Shown: positions 47,701-60,474, counted from the first letter of the stretch. The stretch is DNA of 61,604 nucleotides from Hirudo medicinalis (GCA_011800805.1 MPNW01000431.1:12507-74110); one strand, 5' to 3'. The notes: generated by a model not told the origin, from the sequence alone. Translations and numbers: made by a program.

Positions 47701-48430
47701 ATTTGATATTTGTCAAGGGATGATGCCTAGTTTTGGGTAAGCTCAAGTCCCAGGTGTTGATGACAACTATTTGCTGCTGTAACTATTAATCACAATTGTC
47801 CTAACATTTATAATGGAGTAATTTTTTTTCAGAATTTTTGCATTGATTATGTAATTATGTTAGACCAATGTGATCCTGCTTTTCCATCTGGGAAAAGCTG
47901 GGTTTTCCATCAGAACGTTCTTTTTCAGAACCGAAATGGAACTATTGAAGATGAAGAACTGAGCGGGTTGCTGAAGGATCTCATGGATCTCGGGAAGAAG
48001 GTGGAAATTGACATGTTATTCACTAGAATTTTACATTAATCAACATTTTTATCTGTTATATTCTTTAATTGGATGATGGTAGAGTAGTAAGTAGTTATGC
48101 TTTTTGCCAATGTGAGAGTAGGACATGCAGCAGTACCGCTAAACATTATTTGCCTGACCTTTTTTATGCTTTTGTAAATAACTAGAAGTACCTTTTTGAT
48201 GGACATTGCAATTAAATACATTCAAACAAGTTTTTCTGGAGCAGGATTACGCATTGAACGACATCAACAACATGAAGAAAGTCATCATGGATCACTGGGA
48301 TCTTGACCAGGACGGGACCATCAGCAAGTCTGAACTGAGGATGTTTCTCATCCAACAGTGCAAGCTGTCTGCTGAGAGCCAAGGACTGCAATATGACGAC
48401 GAAGATGACTACAGTGGGGATTCTGACTAA
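43005..48430 (+). CDS. CALB: Six-EF-hand calbindin (calbindin-32/calretinin family) with long N-terminus
   Basis: Cytosolic Ca2+ buffer/sensor, usually neuronal or muscle. Eleven exons give 582 aa: 43005-43935, 44332-44420, 46015-46104, 46292-46378, 46500-46556, 46643-46720, 46783-46838, 46958-47003, 47256-47312, 47929-48000, 48245-48430. The six 12-residue loops start at residues 308 (DSDGNGFIADSE), 359 (DENQDGMIDIAE), 405 (DKNCNGYIESKE), 449 (DSNRDGKLQLCE), 496 (DQNRNGTIEDEE) and 540 (DLDQDGTISKSE). All have Asp at 1, Gly at 6 and Glu at 12. LAEILPTDENFLLLF and PVKQNFLSKPILKGA are family hallmarks. Unlike the roughly 260-310-residue relatives, exon 1 adds about 270 Glu/Lys/Ala/Pro-rich residues with an internal repeat. 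An alternative upstream promoter could give a short form. Intron 2 holds a long (ATC)n tract and an assembly gap. Confidence 0.9.
43312..43530 (+). repeat. In-frame repeat in the calbindin N-terminal extension
   Basis: Two imperfect units of about 36 residues share SKDEPPQVQVEAEA-like, EPKTIECKEESPENQ and EPKAVECHEESPDNQ segments. At DNA level GATGAACCTC (43331 and 43435) marks the start of each unit. The repeat lies wholly in exon 1. Confidence 0.7.
44426..44842. repeat. Long (ATC)n microsatellite with assembly gap
   Basis: Near-pure ATC/GAT triplets run 44426-44559 and 44711-44842, with CGT and CAC interruptions. They surround an N run (44560-44676) and a short unique patch (44677-44707). 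The tract lies in intron 2 of the calbindin gene. Its true length is unknown because the gap falls inside it. All ORFs through it (poly-Ser, poly-His, poly-Ile, poly-Met) are artefacts. Confidence 0.9.
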
Positions 48431-49300
48431 ATGCAATTACATCTCCTAGTTATCATGCTTCCACAAAAGTCTGCTTCATTAAGGCTTTTACATCTTCATG
48501 TACAAATTCATTTTGTGACAATGATTGTGGGTAAAGTCCATTTGAGCATGCTCTTTTCACTTTTTTTCTAATGATTTTCTCTGGTAATCTTGAAATGATC
48601 CTGCTTCGGACAATTATATCAACGAACTTTGTAAGCACGATAAACTTGCGAGACCTTACAATTTGTAACAATGCTCACAACACAGAGTAACGTACAAAGG
48701 TGCTGCATTTCCTGCATTCGTGTAACCATTTATCAGTTCCCTGCAAACAAAATGTAATGCTTCTGTTCACTTGAATTTTAAATGTGAATATTTTGTGACA
48801 AACCACTTGCAACCTTTATCATGGCTTTGGTGCAGTGAGCTTTGGCAAAGATCAGTTATGCTAATGATTTGTTTTTCTGAAATTCTAAATATTGGCACTA
48901 CTAAATTGAATAACAGGAACAGGGGTTCGCCTATCAATTAAGCCGTACTATCAGGTGCATAAAAATTATAAAACCTGATCACACGAGCAAGCCACGAGAA
49001 GTAACACTTTAGCATCTCCAAACTTCTTGGAAAACAATAGAATCACTTCTGGAAAGAAGCCTATATTCGCTCCTGCGGGTCGGAATTCACCGATCGCGAG
49101 TTTACAGGAAGCAACTTGTGGCATTACAAAACGAGACAGGTCCGCCCAGAAAATGTGCAGTAACTTAATCACCACTTTGAGCAAATGGATTTGTCAGCTC
49201 GATGCTTTCACTTCAACAAAATGGATATACAAAAAGATATTTGCTTCAGTCATTCATTTGGAAACCAAAGAAATTTAAAAAAAAATCTTAAAACATGCAA
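48431..49300. other. Convergent 3' region of calbindin and SRSF2
   Basis: Non-coding interval between convergent genes. The 83-codon ORF at 49027-49278 has no motif. No transposon or RNA gene was recognised. No clean AATAAA was seen for the calbindin gene close to its stop, so its 3' UTR may be long or use a variant signal. Confidence 0.4.
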
Positions 49301-51006
49301 TTAAGATTCATTATTTTCATCATAATCGGCACTGCCGTCGTCTTCATGTAAACTGTTCTCGGCCGCCCCTTCCGGTTGGTTATCTTGCTTGCATTCATCA
49401 TTGTTTTCCTCACAAGGGGGAGTTTCAGAGTCGTTGTTGTCAGCATCCTCGTCGTATTGAGCCCCGACTTCGTCTCCATCTTCGGCAGGCAGACAATCGT
49501 CGTTACCTTCGTCTACAATCCTCTCGGCCATTTCCACATCTCCCTCCGAGTCGTGTTCCTCAACTTCTTCCCTTTCTTCTGTGTTTATTGCAGGCTCAGC
49601 CTCTTCAACAATATCAGTATGATTTTCATCATGTTGACATTCATCATCTCTGTTGTCAACATCAACAACGGCGACTTCCTCATCTACTTCCTTAAGAGCA
49701 CTTGTATTTTGATGGAGAATCTGTTCGCTTTTTTCCAATTCCATTTCCATGTTAGAATCGTTTCCTTGGCATGCTGGAATGTCGATCTGAGGTGTGACAC
49801 TGTTATGGAAGTCGACATCCTTCAGCGTTTCATCATTTTTCAAGTTTCTGTTGTTCTCTTGAGGAGATGTACCTCCATTCTCTTCCGGCCTGTGTCTCTT
49901 GGCTGACCTCGACCTAGACCTTGATATTTCCCTTTTCCTTGAATTGCGTGACCTGCTTCTCCTGTTCCTGTCGCGAGACCTACTCCTGGTTCTCCTCCTG
50001 TTGTCCCTCGATGAACTCCTGCTCCTTCTCCTCCTATGGCGAGATCGGGATCTGGACCTGGATCTTGACCGAGACCTAAGAATTCCACAACTTAATGTCA
50101 ATAAACAATGTAATGTGCCCATGTCATAGCCAAAGATAGTGACAAGCACATAATTAGCTTTTGTAAATTTGCTCGATGCACATTACATAATTAGTTACAT
50201 GTGAATAATAACGTTATGAAATTTAAGTAATCTAACTAAATTACATCATGATCATAATCCATACCTCCTTTGATATCTCCTGCTCCGAGAGCTGGTGAAA
50301 TCTGATCTGTGACTTCTGCTATGCCTGGCAAGTTGCACTCTTATTTCTCTGCCATTCAACATCACACCATCCATTGCATGCACTGCATCATCAGCATCCC
50401 TCGAATCATAAAATCTCACGAAGCCAAAGCCCCTGCTAGCTTCATGTCCATAAGGATCCCTGTGAGAAGACAATATATTTTCAATCTTTCACTAATTGAA
50501 CACAATTCATTGACAACAAGAGTACAAATTTCTTAAAATGTGCAAGTTTTGCTTTGAAATATCCGATGTTCCTTCTTTTATGATTTAAAAAAATATAATA
50601 TAATGCGTTCTCAACTATGATACTGCGTTTCTAGAGTTATTCAGATGTTTTGATTAATTTCATAACTATGTACACATGTGTAATTTTAACCCTCAGGCTC
50701 CAAAAACTCATCGAATTGAATAGAACACCAAATAGAGACGAACAGAATCATGATGCATGAAAGCATGTTCGACGCGCACTTTCTGAACATGGCGTACATA
50801 AAATATTTTCAACATAAACATTCACTTATATAGCATTTAAATCGTCATTATGTGTGCGTTTACCTCGGAATGTACACATCACCAATCTCTCCGAATTTGT
50901 CAAAAGCACGCTTTAGTTGGTCGGCATTGGTTCTATATGACAGATTATCGACTTTAACCGATACCAAACTTTCTACATCTAGCGGTTTCCTTCTGTCGTA
51001 ACTCAT
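49301..51006 (-). CDS. SRSF2: SR splicing factor SC35/SRSF2 with long acidic tail
   Basis: Nuclear splicing factor that binds exonic enhancers. Three exons give 370 aa: 51006-50864, 50459-50265, 50075-49301. The RRM is about 14-92: [14 protein letters not shown] (RNP2), [19 protein letters not shown] (RNP1), [20 protein letters not shown]. The start [12 protein letters not shown] and the RRM match SRSF2 rather than SRSF1/3. An RS domain follows (about 113-165; [16 protein letters not shown] and further RS/RD repeats), then a basic KRHRPEE. Normal SRSF2 ends near 220 residues. This one continues for about 200 more, rich in Glu, Asp and Asn. The exon is open throughout, and the tail shows no frameshift. 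Confidence 0.92.
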
Positions 51007-52137
51007 TTGTATTATTTAGAAGTCGAAAATCGTGAAATATCCAGCGAGCTTTGTGCCAACCAAAACAACCGGAAGCAAGTATGAGCAACGATAACAATCG
51101 TTTTGAATCAATGTCAATAAAATTGTAAATACATTAATATTTATAATTTTATGATTTTAAAAATTAAATTTTTTAAAAATAAAGCAATTAATGTTACACT
51201 TTAAAATGAATCATTATAAACGTAAAAGCTTGATCTTTGAACTGCACGGCGGTAATCCTTGGCTTGTTTTTCCGCATTTGCTTGCATGCTTCGCTTGTGG
51301 CGCGTGGTGCTGGTAGATTTTTTAGTTATTCGAATTAAGCGTTAGGTTGCAATAGGGATAATGGACTGAATTAAGCCGATGAAATAGTTTCGCCAAATGA
51401 TGATAGTAAGGCGAATTTGAATCGCCATTTAATAACCAGAGCTTTTTACCGTTCGTAATCTTAATTGTTAATCCGAGCATGATTAATGACTGTAAGGGCG
51501 GACGTAGAGGAAAATTTGGGCCACGGATTTCTCTTAATTAGATTACGAGAAATTAATTGTCCAAATAACATAACCAACTTACCATGTAGTGTGGCGGTCA
51601 TGATATTCAAATTCTTTGGTAATCTGATGGCGAAATATTAAACTAAACTGCTTGTCCTGTCGGCTAGTTACTCGCTAATGCAACGGCTAAGTTAGAATTT
51701 ATTATGGTTAATAATAAGCTAGCAACAAGCTGGGCCCAGCTGCATTTGGCTAAATTTAACAGTGTTGTATTGTCTGAAACTACTCATTAAGGTTGACTCA
51801 GCTTATTTGTATTTAATTCATGAAACATTGCCCAGGTGCATTTGGGTAAATTTAACAGTATTTGTTGTATTGTCTGAAACTACTCATTAAGGTTGACTCA
51901 GCTTATTTGTATTTAATTCATGAAACATTGGTTATGTAAAGCTGTGCCTCAGCATAGTTAACATTAGGTATTAGGAATTCAGCTGCACTGTTCACAACAC
52001 ACAGTTTTTAATGCTTGCTGCATGAAATGCAACTTTTAGAAGAAACAGTCCAACCAAATAAATTGTTCCTATTTGTGCTTTTATGGTTTTTGCCGACGTG
52101 CATTGCCTGCATCGGATCTGTGAAGTCTCGGCCAGTG
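51007..52137. other. Intergenic, SRSF2 promoter and SLC16 3' flank
   Basis: It contains the SRSF2 upstream region, a 95-bp tandem duplication (51741-51930) and AT-rich DNA. No gene was recognised. An ORF at 51992-52237 is a frame shadow of the last SLC16 exon. Confidence 0.45.
51741..51930. repeat. Tandem duplication of about 95 bp
   Basis: Copy 1 is 51741-51830 and copy 2 is 51837-51930. Both run from TGCATTTGG to GAAACATTG, share AACTACTCATTAAGGTTGAC, and differ by a few substitutions and a 4-bp insertion. Confidence 0.9.
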
Positions 52138-55100
52138 CTAGACATTGACTGTGTTTTCTTTTTGGACAGGCACATAAATGTTCTTTTTCTGGTTCTTGCT
52201 GTTTTCCCACTTGCTGATCTTCCTCACTGGTAGGCAAAGAGTTCCTCCAAGTATCATTATGCAGCCAGCAACTATGAATGACATGTTATAGGATCCAGTG
52301 CTGTCGAATATGGCACCTAGGAATTTTAAAATTAAGTTTTATAACAGTTTTTATCTCTGGTGGTTATTGTGCAAATGTCTAGACAAGTTGCAATTTAGTG
52401 CTAAGGCTGACTGGTTAATAAAATGTTTTTACCAGTGAACTACCTGAAACTGGTGTGCCCAGAAGGAGCGCTATTCCTTGGAATAGGGCGACAATACCGA
52501 AGGCATTGGTAAGTTTTTGAACCCCCAGCAAGTCACAGATCACAATTGACCTAAGAGCAATGAAGGCAGCTAAAATAATAAAACATTGATGCTTTAAATT
52601 AGTGTCAACGATGCTTGTGAAATTCAACCGATCAATTAAGTGCTACAGGAATTAATAGAATTTCTAACACGATGGTTTTTAAAGTACGCCTTTTACACTG
52701 TACTTCTACAAGTTGACAATGTCAACATTCCTTCTGCTTGTTCAAGGATGGTTACCTGTGGTGATGTCTCATTTTGAACTTTTACAATGGCTTTGATGCA
52801 TTTCTGCTTGTGATTTTGAAACTACAACCTTTGATTTATTTCAAAGTTCGCACTGGCTTTCAAAATAGTGTTGGGGGAGTTACACAGGACGCGCGATTGA
52901 TATGAAATGTTCGGTCCGAAGTCTGAGTCGGTTCTAAAGTTTCCTCTTTGTAGTGTTGCAGCTTTTATAATTCATGAAAAGCTGGACAACATTGATGAGA
53001 AGCATGAGAGGAAGGCTTATTATGTAACAAAAGGATTGCATTAAAACATCAAATAGAAGTGAAAATTGTTGAGGCGGAGAGGTTACTTCAATCATACAAT
53101 TTCTTTCCATCTTCTCAAGTATTCGAATATAATATCACTCTGCAAAAGATCAGAAGATTCGACAACATTCGCACTAAGATCCAATGTGGAAATGCCGTGA
53201 GACTTCGGTAAACATGATATCGTCGCTGTAATTTGCAACTCGACATCAAAGCTGCTTGATTTGTTTTTCAAACGCTTGAGATTTTTTTTATAATTTGAAT
53301 ATCTTCGAATTAAAAACATTGTTTATTCTAAAAATTTAAACAAAAAACTGAGTATTTTCATGACAGATGAAAATAACAATGGATTATCAAAGGACACAAA
53401 TTTATGCTTTCTCTAAACAATAATCTCTTATAATCTTAATTGAATATTTATTAATGAGAAGCAAAATTAAAAACTTAGACTTAGAATTTTCATGACTGAA
53501 AATCCCCAAAAATAACAAATGCTACTCACCTATTGAGAAACCAAACAAGACTGAATAGACAAAGAATGCAACAATGTCTGAGAAGAATGGCAACAAGCAT
53601 GTTGAAAGACCAGCCAAAATGAGGGCCAAACTGTGGACAAGTGCAGAGTCCACCCAAGGTCGATCGGCCAGCCACCCAGCCAGGATCCTGCTGATCGTGT
53701 TGCTGAGACCAATGACAGAGACCAGCATACTGGCCTGTCCAGGAGAGGCCCCAGCCGTCTTCTGAGCATAGTCAGTGAGATAAACGAAAGGGGAATAGAA
53801 TCCTGCACGTGGAAAAGATGAAAACCATGGTTTAATTTCTTTAATTTCTGGTAATAACTGAATATTTGAAACTACCAAAAATATCAATATAATCAAATAT
53901 TACAACTCGTTGACAAATTCATCGAACAATGTTCGTGTAGAAAGACAGTCGATGTACATCTGATGAGCCATCAATGATGACAAATCGTTCAAAAGCCTTG
54001 AAATTACATTGAAAAATGACAAAACAATAAATACGTCCGTGCTTCAATGTTGCTTGTTTTAAATATTAATAAATTGCACGTCAACAAAATGAAGTTTGTG
54101 CCGGAGATGCCCGAGGCCCTCCCTGTTGAATCCGCACGAGGCGAACTTTGAACTCGGACGAATTCGTCGGCCGTCAAGAAGTCTATTAACAATCGAAGAA
54201 GCACTTTCAAACTTGTGCTCTTGACGAACGTTATCAGCGGACGTGAAAAGCTACTTTGCCTGATAAGAAATTCATTATCTAGTGCAAATCTAGTGCTCAC
54301 GTTATGCAATGGGGAATATTTGAATCAAAGTCCTTAAAATATATCAACCACGTTTGCCCGAACAATTCGAACGGCATCAAAACAAAACAACTTTTGGTGC
54401 TTCTTATAATTTAAATATTATGTTAATTGGCATTGCAAAAGTTGTTTACTAAACGACCCTAATTGGATCTTAAGCACAACTTGCAGAATTACCTTTACAC
54501 CATAAATTTTTTTTACAAATATCTCAAGATATCTGATACCACGTGTTACAATGCAAAAGCTCGCTTAGACTAAGATTAGCTTTCAGGTCAACAGTTAATT
54601 TCTCAGCATAATAATTACTCAATTGAAATAAAATATATGCACATCTAACGATGATTGCAATGAAAAAATTATGCAAATGAAAGAAGTCATAATCAGCAAT
54701 TTCAAATCCAACAAGCAATCACCGGGTAAAACTTGTCTAAACACTTTGCCTAATTCATCAACACTAAAGTTTCTTCAGGACATGAACCTACCCATGAAGC
54801 CAAACACCCCTGCCAGGCAGATGGAGATGAATGTTGGACTGAGGAGGAGAGAAAAGTCAAACATTTTCTTGAGGACGTCGATGGCGGGACTGCACTTTCC
54901 TCCTTTCGTCACGGCCCTGGGGATGTCCGTGACGCTGTTGACGTACGTCCTCATGTCGGGATTGGCGTTGAACTCGGCGAGGTTGGTCACGCTGCCGCCG
55001 TACAAGACGTCCGCTCTGTAAAGCGGCCGGGCGTCCGGGAGCTCTTCGTCGCCCGCTCCTGCGGAATCGTCCGCCTCCTCCACTCTTGTGCTTTTCGAAC

Positions 55101-57230
55101 TTGCGGATGATATGGCCGGAGATTCTGCTAGCTTTACTTCCAACATGGTGTCCTTACAAAAATAATTTTGCAAATCACTGAAGATTTTAGGCGACACACT
55201 TTGGAGGACGTGTTGTCAATTATGTGTCGGCGATGACGACCTCTCAAAACACGCACATTCAGATCCCCAGCATAAATAACAATGCAAATTTCCAAAAAAG
55301 CATCTACTTATAACTAAATGAATGAGTCCAACAAAATTCATCCAACAATCATAATCAAGCACCTTCTTTTTCTTCTCAGCCTTTAGCGGTTTGTAAACGA
55401 GTGAACAGGCAATTCCGTTGAGCATGAGGGCACCAATGATGAGGTTTGCCCCTCTCCATCCGTAGTGGTCGCAAAGGGTGGAAGCCAGGGGAGCGAAGAT
55501 GAAGGTCCCCAGGCCAGACCCGCACACGGCAATGCCGGTGGCCAAGGCCCTCTTGCTGTCGAAGTACATGCCCACCATCACGATGGAAGGTAAGTACAGT
55601 AGGCCAAAACCAATACCTGTGTATGAAACATGGAAGGATTCAATGATTAGTGGTTAGAAATTTGAAGTAGATTGCCAAAGTTCTCGCACCGTCAGCCTCA
55701 ACTTCTCCTCGAGACGTGCGGTTATATCTTTAACATCGGGTGGTTAACAATCAACAACAATCTGACACACCATTTGTGTTGTGCAAATGCTTAGCATTAC
55801 ATTACCATAGCAACGATATGTCAACATATTTTAATTAGTTCAGCAGCAAAGGAAGTTGTAAAATTTCTCAACATTGAACTATTTGAAAAAAAAAGAATGT
55901 TCTGATGCAATCGTGACAAATTTTACACAATAATAAAATGTTATGAACAGGTAATTCAGTCGAGCATGTTATTATTAATATTTACACAATAATAAAATGT
56001 TATGAAAAGGTAATTCAGTCGAGCATGTTATTATTATTATTATTATTTACACAATAATAAAATGTTATGATGAGATAAATCCCCACCAACAATGCCTCGA
56101 AAAGCACTGCCAGGGCACGATTCACAACAAACAACAACGATCACAATTTCTTACCTCCAAAAACTCCATAAGTGACTTGGAGCATCATGATGTTCGTTGA
56201 AAATGTACTGGCAACGAATGACAAGAAGGAAAGCACGGCTCCGGCCATGGCCACGGGTCTGCATCCGAACTTGTTCACCAGGCCCCCGACAAACGGACCT
56301 GATCGATGTAATCGTCAATTACTTCGCTAAAAATTAATTAAAATATATATTGTTTTGTAAATACTAATATAAATGCTCTTACTTATATTCAAGTGACTTT
56401 TGGAGAATCAATTTAAGCTAAACAAAATACTGTTCTTTTGCATTGTTAAGCTGTTGCACATAATTTTTTTAAAAGTCATTAGTCATTTTAGCTCGTGACG
56501 TGTATCCAGCAGCATGTCGTTAATGAGAAAAAAAGCTGCGAAAGATGTGATCACTACTCAAATTCAGGTATCAAAAGTCTGACAGTAATGACATTATCTG
56601 ATTGCATTAGCAATACAAACATTAGCCACACTAAGAAAATATAGGAATGGTAGCAATAATAATAATAATGACTCTCAAAATGCAACAACCTTATTCGATG
56701 ATCGCATGAATTTTACAGATGCGAATTTCAAATTGAGCCAAACTATTTACAAGTGAAAGTCCTCATTTTCAGACAGAACTCTCTTTGACAAGCAGTGGAA
56801 AGCTAATTTTTGAAAGACATACATCCAAACTTTTGTGAGATGTAAATGATATGGGTTTTTTTTCAAACTTGATTTTAAACAGATATGAGAACGAAGCTTA
56901 AAAGTACAGTTCGGTTCTCACAAAGTGCACGCGCAACGCATATTGAATATCAGTTATTAAAGCTTGTTGGATCGACAGGCTTAACTGACCTACGATGAGG
57001 TACATTCCTCCTAGTAGCGATCCTGCTAGTGATATTTGGGCTGTCCCAGCCTCTGGAAATGAATGGGTGAGGTAAGTGAGCAGGATTCCGAACGTATACA
57101 GAACTCCATCAACGAGTAGATTGGAAAAGAATGACGCGATCATGACAGCCCAGCCCCATCCTCCGTCCGGTGGCAGTGGAGGCTCTAATTCGTCTGGTGG
57201 CGGAACTTTCTTGGCTTTGGTCATCTTCAT
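52138..57230 (-). CDS. SLC16-family (monocarboxylate transporter-like) MFS protein
   Basis: Plasma-membrane 12-TM transporter; the substrate is unknown (monocarboxylates, amino acids or orphan). Seven coding exons give 525 aa: 57230-56990, 56298-56155, 55616-55363, 55152-54792, 53802-53530, 52569-52444, 52316-52138. The SLC16 signature before TM1 is clear: PPDGGWGWAVMIASFF. TM2-6 follow, with GGMYLIVGPFVGGLVNKFGC, GIGFGLLYLPSIVMVGMYFD and RALATGIAVCGSGLGTFIFA. A large polar central loop is encoded by exon 4 (KSTRVEEADDSAGAGDEEL). TM7-12 include VIGLSNTISRILAGWLADR. The C-terminus is basic, then VPVQKENTVNV. An acceptor (TTTTTAG) 3 bp before the ATG shows a 5' non-coding exon upstream. I cannot assign a subfamily number from motifs alone. 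Confidence 0.93.
55922..56070. repeat. Threefold tandem repeat of about 60 bp in an SLC16 intron
   Basis: Two full units and a partial third, each starting TTTACACAATAATAAAATGT and, in the full units, containing GGTAATTCAGTCGAGCATG followed by TTATTATT of variable length. It lies in the intron between exons 2 and 3. Confidence 0.9.
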
Positions 57231-57655
57231 AATCTAAAAAGTTTTTAGGAAAGTCGAGAAAAAGGTTACTTTTCTTATTTGTGATGTTCCAAGAATTCGG
57301 TTAAGAAATCCTGAATCATCATGAATATATTTTGTAAATCTAATGATGAGAACCTCGCCGTTCTATATTCGCATGCTTTTCAACACAAAATTCCCGGTAA
57401 AATTACGATTCGGCCAAACATGGCTACTTGTCATGATTTAAAATAAACTTCAACGTTTACCATATACATATTTAAATCATCCATGAATTATAAAATTAAA
57501 TAAGGTTATTAACAATTAAAATGTAATTTTAATCATGGACCAAGAAATATCGCAAACGACCATCGCTTGCAATAACAAAGAGCCACGTGAAATGCAAGTT
57601 ATAGCGTGCCAGTATTTCCGCAAAAAATGAATATAGTATTTCGACTCCGACTTAC

Positions 57656-57760
57656 CGAATGTAATGTGTGATACTTCCAGTTGTAATCCTAGAAGAATCC
57701 TATAAATTTCTCATCCGAATTAAGCACACCACCCTCACGAAAACGAAGCGACAACAGCGA
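57656..57760 (-). other. Probable 5' non-coding exon of the SLC16 gene
   Basis: On the minus strand a good donor (ACATTCG|GTAAGTCGG) occurs at 57656, about 420 bp upstream of the acceptor that precedes the coding start. The upstream edge (about 57760) is a guess. Inferred from splice sites only. Confidence 0.45.
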
Positions 57761-58697
57761 GAATAGTTGCACGCGACAACCGCAGATTAAAATGCGAGCA
57801 TGCAAACATATGGTAAGAGGTTGTTATATTTATTTATTCTTGATTTCCCACGTGATGAAACTGATGCAGGTTCTACATCAACGATCATTTGTTTCTAGGC
57901 AGTGCAACGACAAATGATGTCTCCGCTACTAGGTGTCTAATAATATTGTAAGAAATATCTGTAGTTGAAGACTCTGCCTTGTTGAACGTTTATTCGTTGT
58001 TATTGTTGAGAAATAGAAGTTTTGATGGGCTGCTAGTTGACCTAGCAAAGCTTTAAGCAGTTTGAATTCGAATTGCCAGAAGGAAAGGACACTTCACAGG
58101 ATCAGGCCAAGCTGAAGATTTTTTAAATTAGTTAAAATTAGCCTCTTCTACTTAAAGAGCGCAAGTTAAACACTTTTTTACTCTTTACTCTGTAGATTCT
58201 AATTTTAAACATTTAGTTTTTATGGGGTTTTTTTTTCGTTGCCCTTTGTTCCGAAGGCAAAGCGATGAATCAAATTGATTAATTTGTTTACGTGCAGATT
58301 CGTTACTATTAATTAAGCAGTAAATTTGAATCAGAAATTCACACAATTAAAAGCTTTCTACTAAGTTCGATTTGTTAAACGAAAGCTTTGGTTTCACAGG
58401 GTGCACGGATCGCTGTTCTAAGCAAGTTTAGATTGAATTGCACGTGATTTCACAGAAGATTGGTTATTGTTGGCCAATCAAATGTTTCTTTTAACTCTTG
58501 CTAAACTACAGTCTCTTATTGTCCATTAATAAACACAAGCAATAATGATGACAATTACTTTGGAAACTTCCAAGAAATTAAGAAAATGAAACAGGGAACG
58601 TACGTTGAAGTTGAAGAGGAAGCATCTTAGCCGAGATCAGCCCTAGCGGCTGAGTTTCGTTTTCACTTCTGAGGAATTTCCACATGTTGAATGCAGA

Positions 58698-58842
58698 TTA
58701 TTTATTATTGTTATTGTTATTGCTATTGCTATTGTTAGCGTTATTATTATTATTGTTGTCATTATTATTATTTTTATTGTTATTGTTTTTATCACTTTAT
58801 TATTATTATTATTCTATTATTATTATTATTATTATTATTGAT
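58698..58842. repeat. TTA/TTG microsatellite
   Basis: Imperfect TTATTG/TTATTGCTA/TTATTATTA repeats. The apparent poly-Leu ORF here is produced by the repeat. Confidence 0.9.
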
Positions 58843-59382
58843 CACAATGCAATGATGCAACGGGACGCTGCTATGGGATGTGAAAAAGCTGAAGATGACG
58901 ATCAGATGGCAGGCCCAGATTAGCAGACGACTTTTTTAATGAGCCAAAGTTCAAGGACTGAACTTTCGTACCCTTGTCCGGGTTTGAACGAGGCTAAGTC
59001 AAAGACTATTTATTCACTGAATTATGTTAATAATGATTGATATTATCATAATTTATTATAAAATTATTATAATGATCATAATCCTTTATTAGGCTGTTAA
59101 GTGTACAAAAATGATTTCATAGAATGAGTGAGCGACTGACAGTGAATGAATGAAATGGAGAAATAAGTGTTTATGTAACCTACAAGTGAGTGCGTGCGAC
59201 TCTTGAGACAAATGAGTCCAATAAATTGGGAACAGTTACAACGACAATCATTAGACATATTCAAAGTGGATGCCATCGAGTCCAAAGTAATTGACTGGTT
59301 TTTGACTGCATTCGGTTAAATTTAACTCAGTTAAGTAAAGAAGTAAATAAATTAGCATTTATTTCAATTACCTCAACAACAT

Positions 59383-59448
59383 CTTCATCATCGTCGTAGT
59401 CATCGTCGTCATCATCGTCATCATCGTCATCATCACCATCATCAATCG
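59383..59448. repeat. CATCGT/CATCAT microsatellite
   Basis: A run of CATCAT, CGTCAT and CGTCGT hexamers about 66 bp long, similar in motif to the (ATC)n tract at 44.4-44.8 kb. Confidence 0.85.
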
Positions 59449-60474
59449 TTCGTATCAACCGCAATTATTATTCCGACAACAGTCTACAAAATAATCAAAT
59501 ATGCGTAGAGTATTTCAAGCATTTCAAGTGCTTTCGCAAACAAATCGTTTTTTGAATGCAAAAATGCCACCCAGAGATCTGATGATCTCTTGCTTATTTT
59601 CATCTTGTTTTCGGTCTCCAATTCAGTTGTTTGTTTGAGGATCAACTTTGAACTTTGAAGGCATAATTCTTTTACTGCGTCTCAAAATGTATCACTTTTA
59701 ATAAATCTGTCCACCAGGAACGCCGTTTGGGGTTTCTCACTTGAACTTTGACCTTTCCATGGTAAAGCCTGAGAATCCTTGACTCCACACCCCATCAGAC
59801 TGGCGACCATGAGTGGGTCGTTGGATAATTTCAGGAGAATTTTCGAAAGGCTAAGAAAAGTTTTGCCTCCGCTGAAGGAAGGCAAGTGAGATAAAGCCTC
59901 AGCTGACCCCTGAATAAAAAATTTCGAGGACGCCAATATCATAAAACAGGTCCAAATATGACTCGTGATGTGCTAAACAGGACCGGTTATCAGTAAATAC
60001 TAATTTTGAAGGACGAATAGAGGATAGGCTTGGTAGGGTCTGGGCAGAGGTCGGAGAAGGTTTAGGTAGGGTTCGGGTAGAAGGTGAGTAGGGGGGGTGG
60101 TGGAAAGGTTGATTTGAGTTTAGGTTAAGGTTGAATAATTCGTGACCTCACAGAGACGAGTTGAATAATATTTTGTCTGAATTGAATGATAATGTTTGTC
60201 TCTTGTTACCAAAGTAAAATGGAACACAATCTATTCCAACTGAACAACCCATAAATATTTTTATATATAATTAATAAATAGATTTAGCAATACTTATTGC
60301 AATATTCCACACTAACCATTTCTTGGTTGGTCCTCATTTGAATAATTATGAACTACATGCGAACAATTAAAACATTATTGTTAATTGCCTCTTCATTTTA
60401 TTACATGAACTTTGAACTTATTGTTTCTTCTTTAAGACATTAAAACTTTATCGAATGTCATCTTGAATCAAGCG

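Noticed and set aside
58684..58923. Poly-Leu/poly-Ile ORF
   Set aside because: Generated entirely by a TTA/TTG/ATT microsatellite.
59682..59942. 86-codon minus-strand ORF
   Set aside because: No motif, no splice context, surrounded by simple repeats.
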